Assembly (NCBI GenBank): GCA_002373165.1
Contig: DFJS01000079.1
Coordinates: forward strand, 1-64,000
Length of the DNA stretch: 64,000 nt
From: Ruminococcus sp. UBA3665
Lineage (GTDB): Bacteria > Bacillota > Clostridia > Oscillospirales > Ruminococcaceae
Direction: 5' to 3'
The notes beneath the pieces are model-generated. The model ran no database searches, was not told the DNA's origin, and worked only from the letters and a program-made list of their open reading frames with translations. The position numbers were made by a program, and so were the translations under genes. Every line of letters begins with the position of its first letter. Position 1 is the first letter of the stretch. Positions 16,798 through 26,458 of this stretch are shown one piece after another.

Positions 16798-17754
16798 TTA
16801 TTTTGTGTTGTGAATATCCCACCGGAAAGAGCAAAGCTTTGCAATTTTAGTGATATCAAACGTTGTATTGTTCAGGATTTTAGTAAAATCCAGAAATCTG
16901 TAATTTGTCTTCATTTCTTTGTTGTCAATCAGATTTTTAATAGCAGTAATACTGGTATTCGGCGGATTTTTTTGCAGTACAAATCCCATGCGGTGATGTT
17001 CTTTCATATAATTGACAATCTCTGATGCCATTGTCAGGTTTTTGTCAGCCATATTATAGACTCCTGCAAGATTAGGATTTTCATCTGCTTCCAGAACAAA
17101 ATTCAGCAGCGTATCAGAAAAATTATGCACACAGCACATGTGAAAGCCGTATTCTCCCGTTCTGTAGATAAATTTGGAATTGTCCTTGGGATCAGTAATT
17201 TTTGCTTCCAGATTGGCGCAGAATTCTTTTGTGTAGACAGGCGCAAGACGGAAAATAGCGCAGACAATGCCTTTTCCGCGGCCGATCTGCATAGCAAGAG
17301 CTTCTTCAGAAGCATTTTTTAATTTGGCATAGTTTGTCATCGGCTTGGTAAAATCATCTTCATGAAGCGGTTCTCTGGTTTTGGGAATCTGATATACCTG
17401 TGTTGTGCTGGCAAGAATAAACTGTTTTACCTGATAAGTCAGGGCAAGCTGATAAATAAACTCATTGCACCGGGTATTTTCTTTGATTTCGGCTTCTGTG
17501 ATGATATTCCCCAGGTCGTTGTCTGCCGTGCAGGCAAGGTGAATCAGTACATCGGGATGAAAGCGTTCCATTGCATCCTCGTAGTTAGTCTTATCCAGAG
17601 GAGAAGCCTGCACAAAAGTAAAATGTGCTTTATTCAGATTATAGCCGCTTGATTTGCGGTCTACAGCAATGACCTCGTAGCCTTTTTTCAGAAAGCCGGA
17701 ACACAAATGATCTCCGATCATACCGCAGCCGCCTGTTACTAAAATTGTTTTCAT
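16798..17754 (-). CDS. NAD(P)-dependent epimerase/dehydratase (extended SDR)
   Basis: Short-chain dehydrogenase of 318 residues. The Rossmann motif GGCGMIG lies at residues 8-14, the catalytic Tyr-Lys pair is in YAKLK (~140), and ASTTQVY precedes it in the position of the family's active-site Ser/Thr. The C-terminal half is the substrate lid typical of enzymes that act on nucleotide sugars. The exact sugar cannot be read from the sequence. The start at 17754 follows GGGGAG. It sits 42 bases behind a sugar-binding lipoprotein gene and is probably its operon partner. Confidence 0.82.
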   Translation of the reverse strand: MKTILVTGGCGMIGDHLCSGFLKKGYEVIAVDRKSSGYNLNKAHFTFVQASPLDKTNYEDAMERFHPDVLIHLACTADNDLGNIITEAEIKENTRCNEFIYQLALTYQVKQFILASTTQVYQIPKTREPLHEDDFTKPMTNYAKLKNASEEALAMQIGRGKGIVCAIFRLAPVYTKEFCANLEAKITDPKDNSKFIYRTGEYGFHMCCVHNFSDTLLNFVLEADENPNLAGVYNMADKNLTMASEIVNYMKEHHRMGFVLQKNPPNTSITAIKNLIDNKEMKTNYRFLDFTKILNNTTFDITKIAKLCSFRWDIHNTK

Positions 17755-17796
17755 AGAATCAACTCCCCAGATATAAATATAAAAATATACAGCAAA

Positions 17797-19230
17797 TCAG
17801 CTGTTATTGGCCTCATCAATCATAGTCTGTACCGGACTCTGGATTGCTGCAAGCGATTCGTTCCAGGGAGTGCCTTTGCCGGAAGCACGGATGCCTGTTC
17901 CGCTGTCGTCCAGCATTTTTTCCAGATCTGTTGTGATGCCGTTTTTAAAATCAATGACAGGGTTAGCCATTGCCAGCCTGTTCATTTCGTTTTTCATTTC
18001 AATCATTTCTTCCGTCCACTGATAGTCTTCCACAAACTGCTGGTCGGCAATTTTCTTGATATCCTCATTGAGAAGAGTCAGCCGCTTGCAGTCCAGGAAT
18101 CTGGCAACCCCTTCCGGATTCTGACCGTCTTTCACAAAACAGTAAGAATTCATATTGGCCGGGATGTAATATTCATCCGAATCGGGATCTTTCGGCATGG
18201 GCACAAACATGAAATCTTCTCCGAACACGCCTTTCCAGCCGGTATTGATGCCCGTGCGCTCGTCAATTTTATCTGCTTCGGAATAAATTTTCCATAATCC
18301 TGCCGGATAGAATAATTCTTTTCCTTCGCCGATATATTCCGGATGGTCATTCCAGCCGAAATCGCCTACGCCGATTGCAATGCAGTTGGAATTGTACAGG
18401 GTATACATGAAATTCTGCACCCGTTCGATATTGCCGTTTGCCAGATTGTTGACAAGCTTGCCGTTATCCAGACCGATATAGGGCACGCCGACTGTCGCGG
18501 AAAGACCGGATTCAAACCACCAGCCGTCCAGGCCGAATTTCTGGTTATCCGGATCACAGAAGGCTTTCAGCATTTTTTCAAAAATATTCCAGTCCCATTC
18601 TCCGTCCTGATATAATTCATACGGGTCGTCAAAACCGAGTTCCTGCACTGTACTGCGGTTATAAAGCACAGCGCAGTTATCGCCTGTCATTTCAATCACG
18701 GCCATATAATGACTGCCTTTCCACATGACAGAGTCGTTCATTTCTTTGACATCTTTCCAAAGCTCGCTGTCAAAATCGATATAATCATCGCAGGGGACGA
18801 ACATGCTCCGGATAGCACCTTTGGGGAAGGCATCGAAATTGCCTGCATAGAAGAAGTCAATCCCCTCGTTGGCGTTGATGTAATTGGCCAGCATGTCATA
18901 GCGTTCGGCATACAGGCATTTATACCATTCTACCTGACCGCCGTAGCGTTCCTGAAAAATGGCCAGTTCCGGAGGCGTGCTTTTTCCTGTGGCATCCGGA
19001 TTGATATCCCAGTCAGAAAGCCATTTGATTGTTTTATTTTCCAGTTCACCTGTCAGCCGTTCGTCTTTTGCGGCAAGACTGGCGAGTTCCTCTCTGGTTT
19101 CGGGAGCAATTTCCTTATAGCTGACAGTTTCTTCCTGTTCTGATTCTTCCGAGGCAGGTGCGCAGGAGAAAGCCGTCAGGGACATACAGCAGGCGGCAAG
19201 AGCCGACAAAAATCTTCTTGATTTTTTCAT
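17797..19230 (-). CDS. Extracellular solute-binding lipoprotein (family 1, sugar type)
   Basis: ABC-transporter-type binding protein of 477 residues. ATG at 19230 has AAAGGAG; a frame extension to 19260 lacks one. The N-terminus is a lipoprotein signal (MKKSRR..., Cys ~23 in AFSC), followed by an acidic linker. The body shows the family-1 arrangement (KWLSDWDINP, VMWKGSHYM, LYNRSTVQELG), which binds oligosaccharides. No permease or ATPase gene lies beside it, so it either supplies a shared transporter encoded elsewhere or acts as a surface sugar sensor. An epimerase gene follows. Confidence 0.85.
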   Translation of the reverse strand: MKKSRRFLSALAACCMSLTAFSCAPASEESEQEETVSYKEIAPETREELASLAAKDERLTGELENKTIKWLSDWDINPDATGKSTPPELAIFQERYGGQVEWYKCLYAERYDMLANYINANEGIDFFYAGNFDAFPKGAIRSMFVPCDDYIDFDSELWKDVKEMNDSVMWKGSHYMAVIEMTGDNCAVLYNRSTVQELGFDDPYELYQDGEWDWNIFEKMLKAFCDPDNQKFGLDGWWFESGLSATVGVPYIGLDNGKLVNNLANGNIERVQNFMYTLYNSNCIAIGVGDFGWNDHPEYIGEGKELFYPAGLWKIYSEADKIDERTGINTGWKGVFGEDFMFVPMPKDPDSDEYYIPANMNSYCFVKDGQNPEGVARFLDCKRLTLLNEDIKKIADQQFVEDYQWTEEMIEMKNEMNRLAMANPVIDFKNGITTDLEKMLDDSGTGIRASGKGTPWNESLAAIQSPVQTMIDEANNS

Positions 19231-19275
19231 AAACAAATCTCCTTTCGGGATAGAATTCACGCATGATACTAGTTT

Positions 19276-19304
19276 ATTATAGCATAGATTTTCAAAAAAA
19301 GCAA
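19276..19304 (-). promoter_or_regulatory. Promoter of the binding-lipoprotein operon
   Basis: Minus-strand TTGCTT (19299-19304), 17-base spacer ending TGC, TATAAT (19276-19281). Confidence 0.7.
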
Positions 19305-19332
19305 GCCCCTGTAAAAAAAACTTGTTTCCGGA

Positions 19333-19371
19333 ATAAAAAACAGCACTGCCGGAAAAGCAGTGCTGTTTAAC
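19333..19371 (-). terminator. Terminator after the GH30 gene
   Basis: AACAGCACTGC / GCAGTGCTGTT 11-bp stem with a 7-base loop, with a T-tract on the minus strand directly after the stem. Confidence 0.88.
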
Positions 19372-19375
19372 TGTA

Positions 19376-21961
19376 TCAGGAATTCAGCAGAAGCCGTTTC
19401 AGCATGATAAAATCATAAATATTGACGATGCCGTCCGCGTTGAGATCGGCAGAAGCACCTTCCGGCAGACTGCCTTTGTGATGCAGGAACTGTCTCAGCA
19501 GAAGCAGGTCGGCCGTACCGGCAGAGCCGTCACTGTCAAGATCGCCGGGAACAGGTTCCTGTTCCGGAATGCCGTAGAATTCCAGTTCTGCCAGATTACA
19601 GCAGTAAACATCATCGGAATTATAAGCATTAGAAGGCTTGCCTTCCGGCACACGGTAGCGGACATACCGGACAGGCGTTTCGTTATGCAGTTTAATCATA
19701 TGCACAGAGAAATCCGGCTTATCCGGTACAGTATAGACTGTCTGCCAGTCGGAACCGTCCTGGGAAACTTCAAATATACCGTCAGTCATGCGGTATTCGT
19801 AATTTTTGCGCGGACAGAAGCCGATTCCTTTCAGGTCATATAATTTTCCGAAATCTGCCATAACCCAGCCTTCGCCCACGCCGTCGAAATACGTATTCAA
19901 ATTCTGGTCAAAGACTTTCTGATAATTATATTCAGCCTGATCGTGCCAGGAATGTGAACCGGAAGTTTCTGCCGGAATGATTTTTTCATATTCTGTCTGT
20001 ATGCTTGGTTCTCCGTACAGCTTGATTTCTGCAATATTGCAGCAGTAGACATTGTCCTTGTTATATTCATTTGCGGGTGCGCCGGACGGCACTGCATAGC
20101 GGATATATCTTGCAGAATTTCCGCCGCTGAATCTTGTCAGATAATGCATGGCAAAAGAGGGCTTTCCGGAAATTGTGTAAGCAGTGCGCCAGTTCTGGCC
20201 GTCTTCCGAGAACAGGAACATGCTGTCCGCCATACGGTATTCATAACCCTGACGGGGGCAGTATCCGATTGCATCAATATCATACACTTTTCCGAGATCG
20301 ACCTGAACCCAGCCGTCTCCCACGCCGTCGAAATACGTATCTGTCCGGTTGTCGAAGACTTTGAAATAATTCGTCGAACCGGCATTTTTCCACGAATCCG
20401 TGCCGGAAAGCATATCATTTGTCAGAGCAATTTCATTTTCCGGAACAGTACCGCCGGAACAATTGTTGATAATAAACGTCGTGACAGACTGCGGCGCAAG
20501 CGAAACGTTCAGCACATCGCCGGAAACAGCAGCATCGGCAAGTGTTTTCCAGTTTTCGGAATTGCTCGTCCGGATGACCTGTGCAGAGGTGCCGACTCCC
20601 GAAAAACCGGATAAATCAAAACTCATATCTTTGGCATCGCTTTTGTCATTATAGGCGACAATGACAAGCTGTTTTTTCTCCGGGTCATAAGCCGCTACGG
20701 TAGAGCCGGAAGAGTTCAGCATAGTCATGCCGGGACGGATATATCTGGAATATTGTCCGAATGCATAATATTTTTTTGTCAGGATGATTTTATTATTATC
20801 ATGATCGGCCACAGCAACGCCCCAGTAGCCGCCCTGTGTGTTGACCATGCCGTTATCCTGATTGCCGTTATAGCCGGTTTTGGAAATATGACTGTCAATT
20901 ACCTGCCACATAATCCATGCCGAAGCATTCAGGTCATTGACATCAGTTGTAATGCGTCCGGCCAGCCATAAAGCGGCTCCCATTTCTCCGGCATTGGTTC
21001 CGGCAGTGGAACCGCCGTCCACTTCACTCATCCAGAGATTTTTTCCGGCGGCAAGTGCCGTATTTTTAAGTTCCGAACGCTTGCTTCCGGAATACGTATG
21101 TGTATCAATGCGCGACAGCGCATTTTTGGCATCGTCGGATAATTTCTGGTAAGAAGAAATCTGTGTATCGATAGAAGTTTCATCCGTACCGGAAATCATA
21201 ATATCGCCAAGGCCTCTCTGATCCAGCGATTTTTTCAGTTCTGTGATGACGGCAGACTGTGAATTTCCCTGATCAAAGTGACAGCCTTCCTGTTTGGGAC
21301 TGTTGGCACTCCAATAATTTGTATACGGTTCGTTCATGGCATCGATGCTCTGAATATCCACGCCCCATTCTGTTTCATAATGCAGGCACACTTCGGCAAG
21401 ATATTCCGCGAAATCGTCATAGCAGTCTTCTTTCAGATTATTTTCATTCGGATTATTGCCGCCGCTGGAGCATCCGGAATTTGTCATATAATACGGCGGA
21501 GAATTAGAGAACATCTCGACAATCATATCATCTCCGCAGGCTTTGATGGCTCTCAGCAGAACGTTCCGCTGATTATAATCAGCATTCCAGTCATAAGAAG
21601 CCTGCCTGCCGTTCCAGACTGTATATCCGGGCATATTGGAATCAGTTCTTGTAATATGCGTATGAGACGGGTCATCGCCGCCGCCGATGTTGAATCTGGC
21701 AATATTCAGCCGAAGGCCGTCATTGCCGTAGAAAATATCCGCCGTCTGCTGTGCGAGGGAATCGGAATACCCGACACGGTTTGCCCACCAGCACAGCGAT
21801 GTGCCCCAGCCTTCAAACACGCCGTTGTTAATCTCGTAAGTGCTCAGGGGAGAGACAGTGACTGTTTCCGCCGCATTTGCGGAAAGTGTGAATGCTTCTG
21901 CCAAAGGTACGGTCAGACAGGCTGACAGCAGAAGACAGAAACATTTTTTAAAAAAATTCAT
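19376..21961 (-). CDS. GH30 glycosidase with two CBM32-type modules and a dockerin
   Basis: Secreted 861-residue enzyme; start at 21961 with GGAGG. Signal peptide 1-31. The GH30 barrel and side domain (~35-500) carry FEGWGTSLCWWA near the start, the acid/base Glu211 in DAMNEP and the nucleophile Glu313 in WMSEVDGG. The WGTSLxWWA signature recalls the GH30 group that includes endo-beta-1,6-galactanases, so arabinogalactan side chains are a plausible substrate. Two tandem F5/8-type (CBM32) modules follow at ~509-652 and ~655-797. They are clear duplicates (YFDGVGDGWVQVDLGK versus YFDGVGEGWVMADFGK) and typically bind galactose-like sugars. The dockerin spans 804-861 (GDLDSDGSAG, ADLNADGIVNIYD). 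This is a cellulosome enzyme; substrate is inferred. Confidence 0.92.
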   Translation of the reverse strand: MNFFKKCFCLLLSACLTVPLAEAFTLSANAAETVTVSPLSTYEINNGVFEGWGTSLCWWANRVGYSDSLAQQTADIFYGNDGLRLNIARFNIGGGDDPSHTHITRTDSNMPGYTVWNGRQASYDWNADYNQRNVLLRAIKACGDDMIVEMFSNSPPYYMTNSGCSSGGNNPNENNLKEDCYDDFAEYLAEVCLHYETEWGVDIQSIDAMNEPYTNYWSANSPKQEGCHFDQGNSQSAVITELKKSLDQRGLGDIMISGTDETSIDTQISSYQKLSDDAKNALSRIDTHTYSGSKRSELKNTALAAGKNLWMSEVDGGSTAGTNAGEMGAALWLAGRITTDVNDLNASAWIMWQVIDSHISKTGYNGNQDNGMVNTQGGYWGVAVADHDNNKIILTKKYYAFGQYSRYIRPGMTMLNSSGSTVAAYDPEKKQLVIVAYNDKSDAKDMSFDLSGFSGVGTSAQVIRTSNSENWKTLADAAVSGDVLNVSLAPQSVTTFIINNCSGGTVPENEIALTNDMLSGTDSWKNAGSTNYFKVFDNRTDTYFDGVGDGWVQVDLGKVYDIDAIGYCPRQGYEYRMADSMFLFSEDGQNWRTAYTISGKPSFAMHYLTRFSGGNSARYIRYAVPSGAPANEYNKDNVYCCNIAEIKLYGEPSIQTEYEKIIPAETSGSHSWHDQAEYNYQKVFDQNLNTYFDGVGEGWVMADFGKLYDLKGIGFCPRKNYEYRMTDGIFEVSQDGSDWQTVYTVPDKPDFSVHMIKLHNETPVRYVRYRVPEGKPSNAYNSDDVYCCNLAELEFYGIPEQEPVPGDLDSDGSAGTADLLLLRQFLHHKGSLPEGASADLNADGIVNIYDFIMLKRLLLNS

Positions 21962-21996
21962 AAAAAAATCGCCTCCGGTTTAAAAATATTTTCTAT

Positions 21997-22026
21997 ATTA
22001 TAGCATAATTACAGACAGGATTGCAA
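21997..22026 (-). promoter_or_regulatory. Promoter of the GH30 gene
   Basis: Minus-strand TTGCAA (22021-22026), 18-base spacer ending TGC, TATAAT (21997-22002). Confidence 0.65.
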
Positions 22027-22102
22027 TACTCTGTTTATACAAAAATAAGGCATAATTCTTGTAAGCTATGACGAAATTCAGCAAATCTGCATTTTATGCA
22101 GG

Positions 22103-22128
22103 AAAAAAGCCCCGCAGCAGGGGCTTTT
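22103..22128 (-). terminator. Terminator of the marR-ABC operon
   Basis: AAAAGCCCC-GCAGCA-GGGGCTTTT; on the minus strand the stem ends in six T residues, just after the ABC gene stop. Confidence 0.9.
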
Positions 22129-22133
22129 CCGGA

Positions 22134-24044
22134 TTATTCCAGCTCGAATGCGCCGGTATACAGCTGATAATAATGGCCTTTCTGGGCGATCAGTTCGTCA
22201 TGACTGCCCTTTTCAATCACTTTTCCGTGATCCAGTACCATAATCAGGTCAGAATTTCTTACTGTGGAAAGTCTGTGTGCAATGACAAAGACGGTCCGGC
22301 CGTGCATTAATTGATCCATTCCGGCAGAAACAATAGCTTCTGTTCTGGTATCGATGGAAGAAGTTGCTTCATCCAGAATCATGACAGGCGGATCGGCAAC
22401 AGCAGCTCTTGCAATGGCAATCAGCTGACGCTGTCCCTGAGAGAGATTGGTACCGTTTCCGGAAAGTTCTGTCTGATAGCCTTCCGGCAGACGGGTGATA
22501 AAATCATCTGCACCGGCCAGCTTGGCGGCAGCAATACATTCTTCATCAGTTGCATCCAGCTTGCCGTACCGGATATTATCCATGACAGAGCCGGTAAACA
22601 GGTTTGTTTCCTGAAGCACCAGACCCAGCGAACGGCGCAGATCGGCTTTTTGAATCTTGTTGATATTAATGCCGTCATACCGGATTTTGCCGTCGGCAAT
22701 ATCATAGAACCGGTTGATCAGATTTGTGATAGTCGTCTTGCCTGCGCCGGTTGCGCCGACAAAGGCAATTTTCTGACCGGGCTTGGCATAGACAGAAACA
22801 TCATGCAGAACTGTTTTTCCTTCTTCGTAAGCAAAATCGACGTTGGACATCTGAACATCTCCGCGCAGAGGCGTATAGGTAACAGTACCTTCGGCTTTGT
22901 GCGGATGTTTCCATGCCCACTGACCTGTATGTTTTTTTGTTTCGCGGATTTTGCCTGTTTCAGAAATTTCGGCATTGACAAGCTTGACATATCCCTCATC
23001 AGTTTCAGGAGCTTCGTCCATCATGTTGAAAATACGTTCTGCGCCGGCCAGTGCCATGACGACGGAATTAATCTGCTGTGCTACCTGATTGACATTGCCT
23101 GTGAACTGTTTTGTCATGTTCAGGAATGCCACCACAATGCTGACATCCAGAACGGAACCTGAAAAACTGTAATTCTTGACATGATTCAGCACCAGCAGGC
23201 CGCCGATTACGGCTACCAGTACATAGAGAATATTGCCGATATTCATGACAATAGGCCCCAGTGTGTTGGCATAGGCGTTGGCTCTGTAGCTGTCCTGACA
23301 GAGCTGTTCGTTAATCTCGTCAAATTCTTCCTGGCATGTTTCTTCATGATTAAATACTTTTACGACTTTCTGGCCGTTCATGATTTCCTGAATATAGCCT
23401 TCGGCATCGCCGATGGATTTCTGCTGACGGATGAAGTATCTGGCACTGCCGCCGCCCATGCCTTTGGATACCAGCATCATGGCAATGACTCCGGCGATTG
23501 TCAGAAGCGTCATCCAGAAGCTGTAATACATCATGATGAAAAATACTGCAATGACGACAGTACCGGCCCGCAGCAGCGTGGGAAGTCCCTGCGAAATCAG
23601 CTGACGGAGCGCATCAATATCGTTAGTATAATAACTCATGATATCGCCGTGCTTGTGAGTATCGAAATAACGCACGGGAAGATTCTGCATTTTCTGGAAC
23701 ATTGCCTGGCGCATTTTATTCAGGAATCCCTGTGTGATGACGGCCATCAGCTGGGAATACAGCGTGATTGCCACGGTAGAAATCAGGTACAGCATAATCA
23801 GGAACAGCATCATCGGGATAATCTGTTCGCTGGCCTTGTTCCAGTTCCAGCCTTTTTCCAGTGCTTCTATAATAATCTGAATTACTTTCTGGATATACAT
23901 ATCCGGAATAGAAGAAGCAATGGAAGAGAAGATAATGCATATAATAGTAACCGGCACTAATTTAGGATAAAATTCAAACAGCATCTTCATCAGGCGCGGA
24001 AAGACGTTTTTATTTGCTTTTTTGCTGTAAACAGGTCTTGGCAT
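22134..24044 (-). CDS. ABC exporter half-transporter B (permease-ATPase fusion)
   Basis: Type IV ABC half-transporter of 636 residues: six membrane helices (~30-330), then the nucleotide-binding domain (~390-636). Walker A is GATGAGKTT, the signature is LSQGQRQL, and Walker B is MILDEATSS. The stretch between halves contains an extra ~40-residue insertion (around NAEISETGKIRETKKHTGQW). The start shares one base with the previous stop (TAATG), so it is translationally coupled to its partner. Together they form a heterodimeric exporter of the multidrug/peptide type, placed behind a MarR repressor. Natural substrate unknown. Confidence 0.93.
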   Translation of the reverse strand: MPRPVYSKKANKNVFPRLMKMLFEFYPKLVPVTIICIIFSSIASSIPDMYIQKVIQIIIEALEKGWNWNKASEQIIPMMLFLIMLYLISTVAITLYSQLMAVITQGFLNKMRQAMFQKMQNLPVRYFDTHKHGDIMSYYTNDIDALRQLISQGLPTLLRAGTVVIAVFFIMMYYSFWMTLLTIAGVIAMMLVSKGMGGGSARYFIRQQKSIGDAEGYIQEIMNGQKVVKVFNHEETCQEEFDEINEQLCQDSYRANAYANTLGPIVMNIGNILYVLVAVIGGLLVLNHVKNYSFSGSVLDVSIVVAFLNMTKQFTGNVNQVAQQINSVVMALAGAERIFNMMDEAPETDEGYVKLVNAEISETGKIRETKKHTGQWAWKHPHKAEGTVTYTPLRGDVQMSNVDFAYEEGKTVLHDVSVYAKPGQKIAFVGATGAGKTTITNLINRFYDIADGKIRYDGININKIQKADLRRSLGLVLQETNLFTGSVMDNIRYGKLDATDEECIAAAKLAGADDFITRLPEGYQTELSGNGTNLSQGQRQLIAIARAAVADPPVMILDEATSSIDTRTEAIVSAGMDQLMHGRTVFVIAHRLSTVRNSDLIMVLDHGKVIEKGSHDELIAQKGHYYQLYTGAFELE

Positions 24045-25780
24045 TACTGATCACCTCCGTTTGTCTGCTGTTCATATACTTCGCGGTAAATAGTGCTGGA
24101 TCTTAACAGCTCTCTGTGTGTGCCCACTGCACTGACAGAACCGTTATCCAGTACGATAATCTGATCGGCATCCTGTACAGAAGTGATTCTCTGGGCAATG
24201 ATGATTTTTGTCGTTTCCGGAATGAATTCTTTGAATCCCTGCCGGATAAGGGCATCGGTTTTAGTATCCACTGCACTGGTAGAGTCGTCCAGAATCAGGA
24301 TTTTAGGCTTTTTCAGGAGTGCTCTTGCAATACAGAGTCTTTGTTTCTGACCGCCGGAAACGTTAGTGCCGCCCTGTTCGATATGAGTTTCGTAGCCGTC
24401 CGGGAAATTCTGAATAAATTCATCTGCCTGTGCCAGATGACAGGCTTCTTCAATTTCTTCATCAGTAGCTTCCGGGTTGCCCCATCTCAGATTTTCGTTA
24501 ATTGTCCCGGAGAACAGCACGTTTTTCTGGAGTACCATTGCCACGGCATCGCGGAGCGTTTCCAGGTCATAGCTGCGCACATCCACGCCGCCGACTTTGA
24601 TGCTTCCTTCCGTGACATCGTATAATCTGGGAATCAGCTGCACCAAAGTCGATTTGCTCGAACCTGTACCGCCGATGATGCCCACTGTCTGCCCGGACTG
24701 GATATGCAGATTAATATCTGCCAGTGCAAATTTCTTTGCCTGTGCCGAATATTTAAAACTGACATTCTCGAAATCTACCGAACCGTCTGCAACCAGTTCC
24801 AGAGCCTGTTCCGGATTATACAGAGTCGGTTCTTCTTCCAGAACTTCATAGATACGCTTTGCCGATTCTGCTGACATTGTTACCATGACATAAATCATGG
24901 ATAAAAACATCAGGGACATCAGAATCTGTACGCCGTAAGTAATCATAGCGGAAATCTGGCCGATATCGACAGATTTGTCGATAATTGCCATTCTGGAGCC
25001 GACCAGCAGGATAAATACCATATCGAAATACATACAGATCTGCATCAGAGGCGTATTCATAGCGATAATCTGCTCTGCTCTGGTGAAATCCTGACGGATA
25101 TCTTCAGCAGCTTCGCCGAATTTCTTTTTCTCATATTCTTCACGGGCAAAGCCCTTGACAACGCGCATTGCCCGGACATTTTCTTCAATCGATTCGTTGA
25201 GTTTATCATATTTCTTGAAAACTCTCCGGAATGCGGGCATTGCATACTTGCCGATTAGGAACAGGCCGATTCCCAGTACAGGAATCACAACCACAAAGGC
25301 CATTGCCAGTTTGCCGCCCATGTAGAAGGCCATGACTGTAGAAAAGATAAACATCAGCGGACTGCGCAGCCCCATGCGGATGATCATCATAAAAGACATC
25401 TGTAAATTTGTGATATCTGTCGTCATTCTGGTAACCAGTGACGAGGAAGAAAATTTGTCGATATTCTCGAACGAGTATGCCTGCACTTTTTCAAACATAT
25501 CATGCCGCAGATTTTTAGAAAGCCCCGTGGCGGCCTTCGATGCCGTCATGCCAGCCGTACCGCCGCACATCATGGAACTCAATGCCATGATAGTCAGGAT
25601 AATGCCCGTTCGCAGAACATCGTTGATTTCTGCCTGTGACTGAATTTCATTTACCAGATTGGCAGTCATGAACGGCAGAAATGTTTCCAGAACTGCTTCA
25701 CCCAGCATGAAAATCATCGTCAGAACTGTCGTGATTTTGTATTCACGCAGACAGGCAAGCAGTCGTTTCAGGATATGCAT
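24044..25780 (-). CDS. ABC exporter half-transporter A (permease-ATPase fusion)
   Basis: Partner half-transporter of 578 residues with six membrane helices (~15-310) and an ATPase domain (~340-578). Walker A reads GGTGSSKST, with Ser in place of the usual Gly before Lys. I recall the same variant in many Clostridial relatives, so it is probably functional. The signature is VSGGQKQR and Walker B is ILILDDSTSAVD. Asp in place of the catalytic Glu after Walker B (LDD) marks the degenerate site common in heterodimeric exporters, making the other subunit the main ATP hydrolyser. The start at 25780 is preceded by AAAGGA; marR ends 21 bases upstream. Confidence 0.93.
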   Translation of the reverse strand: MHILKRLLACLREYKITTVLTMIFMLGEAVLETFLPFMTANLVNEIQSQAEINDVLRTGIILTIMALSSMMCGGTAGMTASKAATGLSKNLRHDMFEKVQAYSFENIDKFSSSSLVTRMTTDITNLQMSFMMIIRMGLRSPLMFIFSTVMAFYMGGKLAMAFVVVIPVLGIGLFLIGKYAMPAFRRVFKKYDKLNESIEENVRAMRVVKGFAREEYEKKKFGEAAEDIRQDFTRAEQIIAMNTPLMQICMYFDMVFILLVGSRMAIIDKSVDIGQISAMITYGVQILMSLMFLSMIYVMVTMSAESAKRIYEVLEEEPTLYNPEQALELVADGSVDFENVSFKYSAQAKKFALADINLHIQSGQTVGIIGGTGSSKSTLVQLIPRLYDVTEGSIKVGGVDVRSYDLETLRDAVAMVLQKNVLFSGTINENLRWGNPEATDEEIEEACHLAQADEFIQNFPDGYETHIEQGGTNVSGGQKQRLCIARALLKKPKILILDDSTSAVDTKTDALIRQGFKEFIPETTKIIIAQRITSVQDADQIIVLDNGSVSAVGTHRELLRSSTIYREVYEQQTNGGDQ

Positions 25781-25801
25781 GTATATCCCATCCTTTCTGA
25801 A

Positions 25802-26266
25802 TTAAGATTTTGTCTGATTTAATTTTCTCTGATGCATTTTGCAGAAACATTCATGCAGTGTTTGCAGAGCCTGATAAAAGCCCTCGCGTTCTTCGGGGGG
25901 CATTTCATCGAACAGATTCTGATAATATCCGGCTTTTTCGGACAAAAAATGTTCGATATAATCGCGGCCCTGCTGTGTGAGTTTCAGCCGGACAATGCGC
26001 CGGTCATTCGCATCGGGAAGGCGTTCGGCAAAACAGCATTCTGTCAGCCTGTCGACTGTTTTGGTAATCTGCTGTTTGGGGCTGTGGGTCATTCTGGCAA
26101 GTTCTGTCATAGTGAGTGATTCGCCGTGTTCTTTCAGAATCTGGAGACAGTAATACATTCCCAGATTGACGCTGTCATCCAGCAGAGTTTTGAACGGCTT
26201 ATCAATCCAGTAATGCCATTGGGGCATGGTGCGCAGCAGAAGTTCCTGCAATTCGGCAGTTTTCAT
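25802..26266 (-). CDS. MarR-family transcriptional regulator
   Basis: Winged-helix regulator of 154 residues and first gene of the exporter operon. The helix-turn-helix is in LTMTELARMTHSPKQQITKTVDRL (about residues 51-75), followed by the wing DANDRRIVRLKLTQQGR. It has flanking helices for dimerisation. The start has AGAGGTGAT. It most likely represses its own operon and releases on binding a toxic small molecule, as usual for marR-exporter units; the ligand is not evident. Confidence 0.92.
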   Translation of the reverse strand: MKTAELQELLLRTMPQWHYWIDKPFKTLLDDSVNLGMYYCLQILKEHGESLTMTELARMTHSPKQQITKTVDRLTECCFAERLPDANDRRIVRLKLTQQGRDYIEHFLSEKAGYYQNLFDEMPPEEREGFYQALQTLHECFCKMHQRKLNQTKS

Positions 26267-26336
26267 AGAATCACCTCTTTTCCGGGAAATTTGATTCTCT
26301 TTGATGCATAGTCAGCAAAAAAGAATTGTCATAATA

Positions 26337-26365
26337 AGTTTACTATTTTTCGGCGCATTTGTCAA
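26337..26365 (-). promoter_or_regulatory. Promoter of the marR-ABC operon
   Basis: Minus-strand TTGACA (26360-26365), 17 bases, TAAACT (26337-26342). It is one of the few promoters here with a weak -10 and no TGC extension, which fits a repressed gene. Confidence 0.65.
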
Positions 26366-26423
26366 GATCTGTTATGAGAAAAATAACAGATTCTACAAAA
26401 TGCACAAAAAATCAGCAGAGGAC

Positions 26424-26452
26424 TTGACAATTTTTTCAGGATATGCTATAAT
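26424..26452 (+). promoter_or_regulatory. Strong promoter of a small RNA gene
   Basis: TTGACA (26424-26429), 17-base spacer ending TGC, TATAAT (26447-26452). No coding frame follows on this strand before the terminator at 26576-26610. Confidence 0.85.
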
Positions 26453-26458
26453 TATCCT

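Noticed and set aside
22311..23960. Long plus-strand open frames (283 and 259 codons) opposite the ABC exporter gene
   Set aside because: They mirror the codon pattern of the clearly real minus-strand ABC gene, have no ribosome sites and match no family.
23000..26300. Lantibiotic or bacteriocin export cluster
   Set aside because: No precursor peptide, modification enzyme or peptidase domain is present; the MarR-plus-two-half-transporter layout is a standard drug-export operon.
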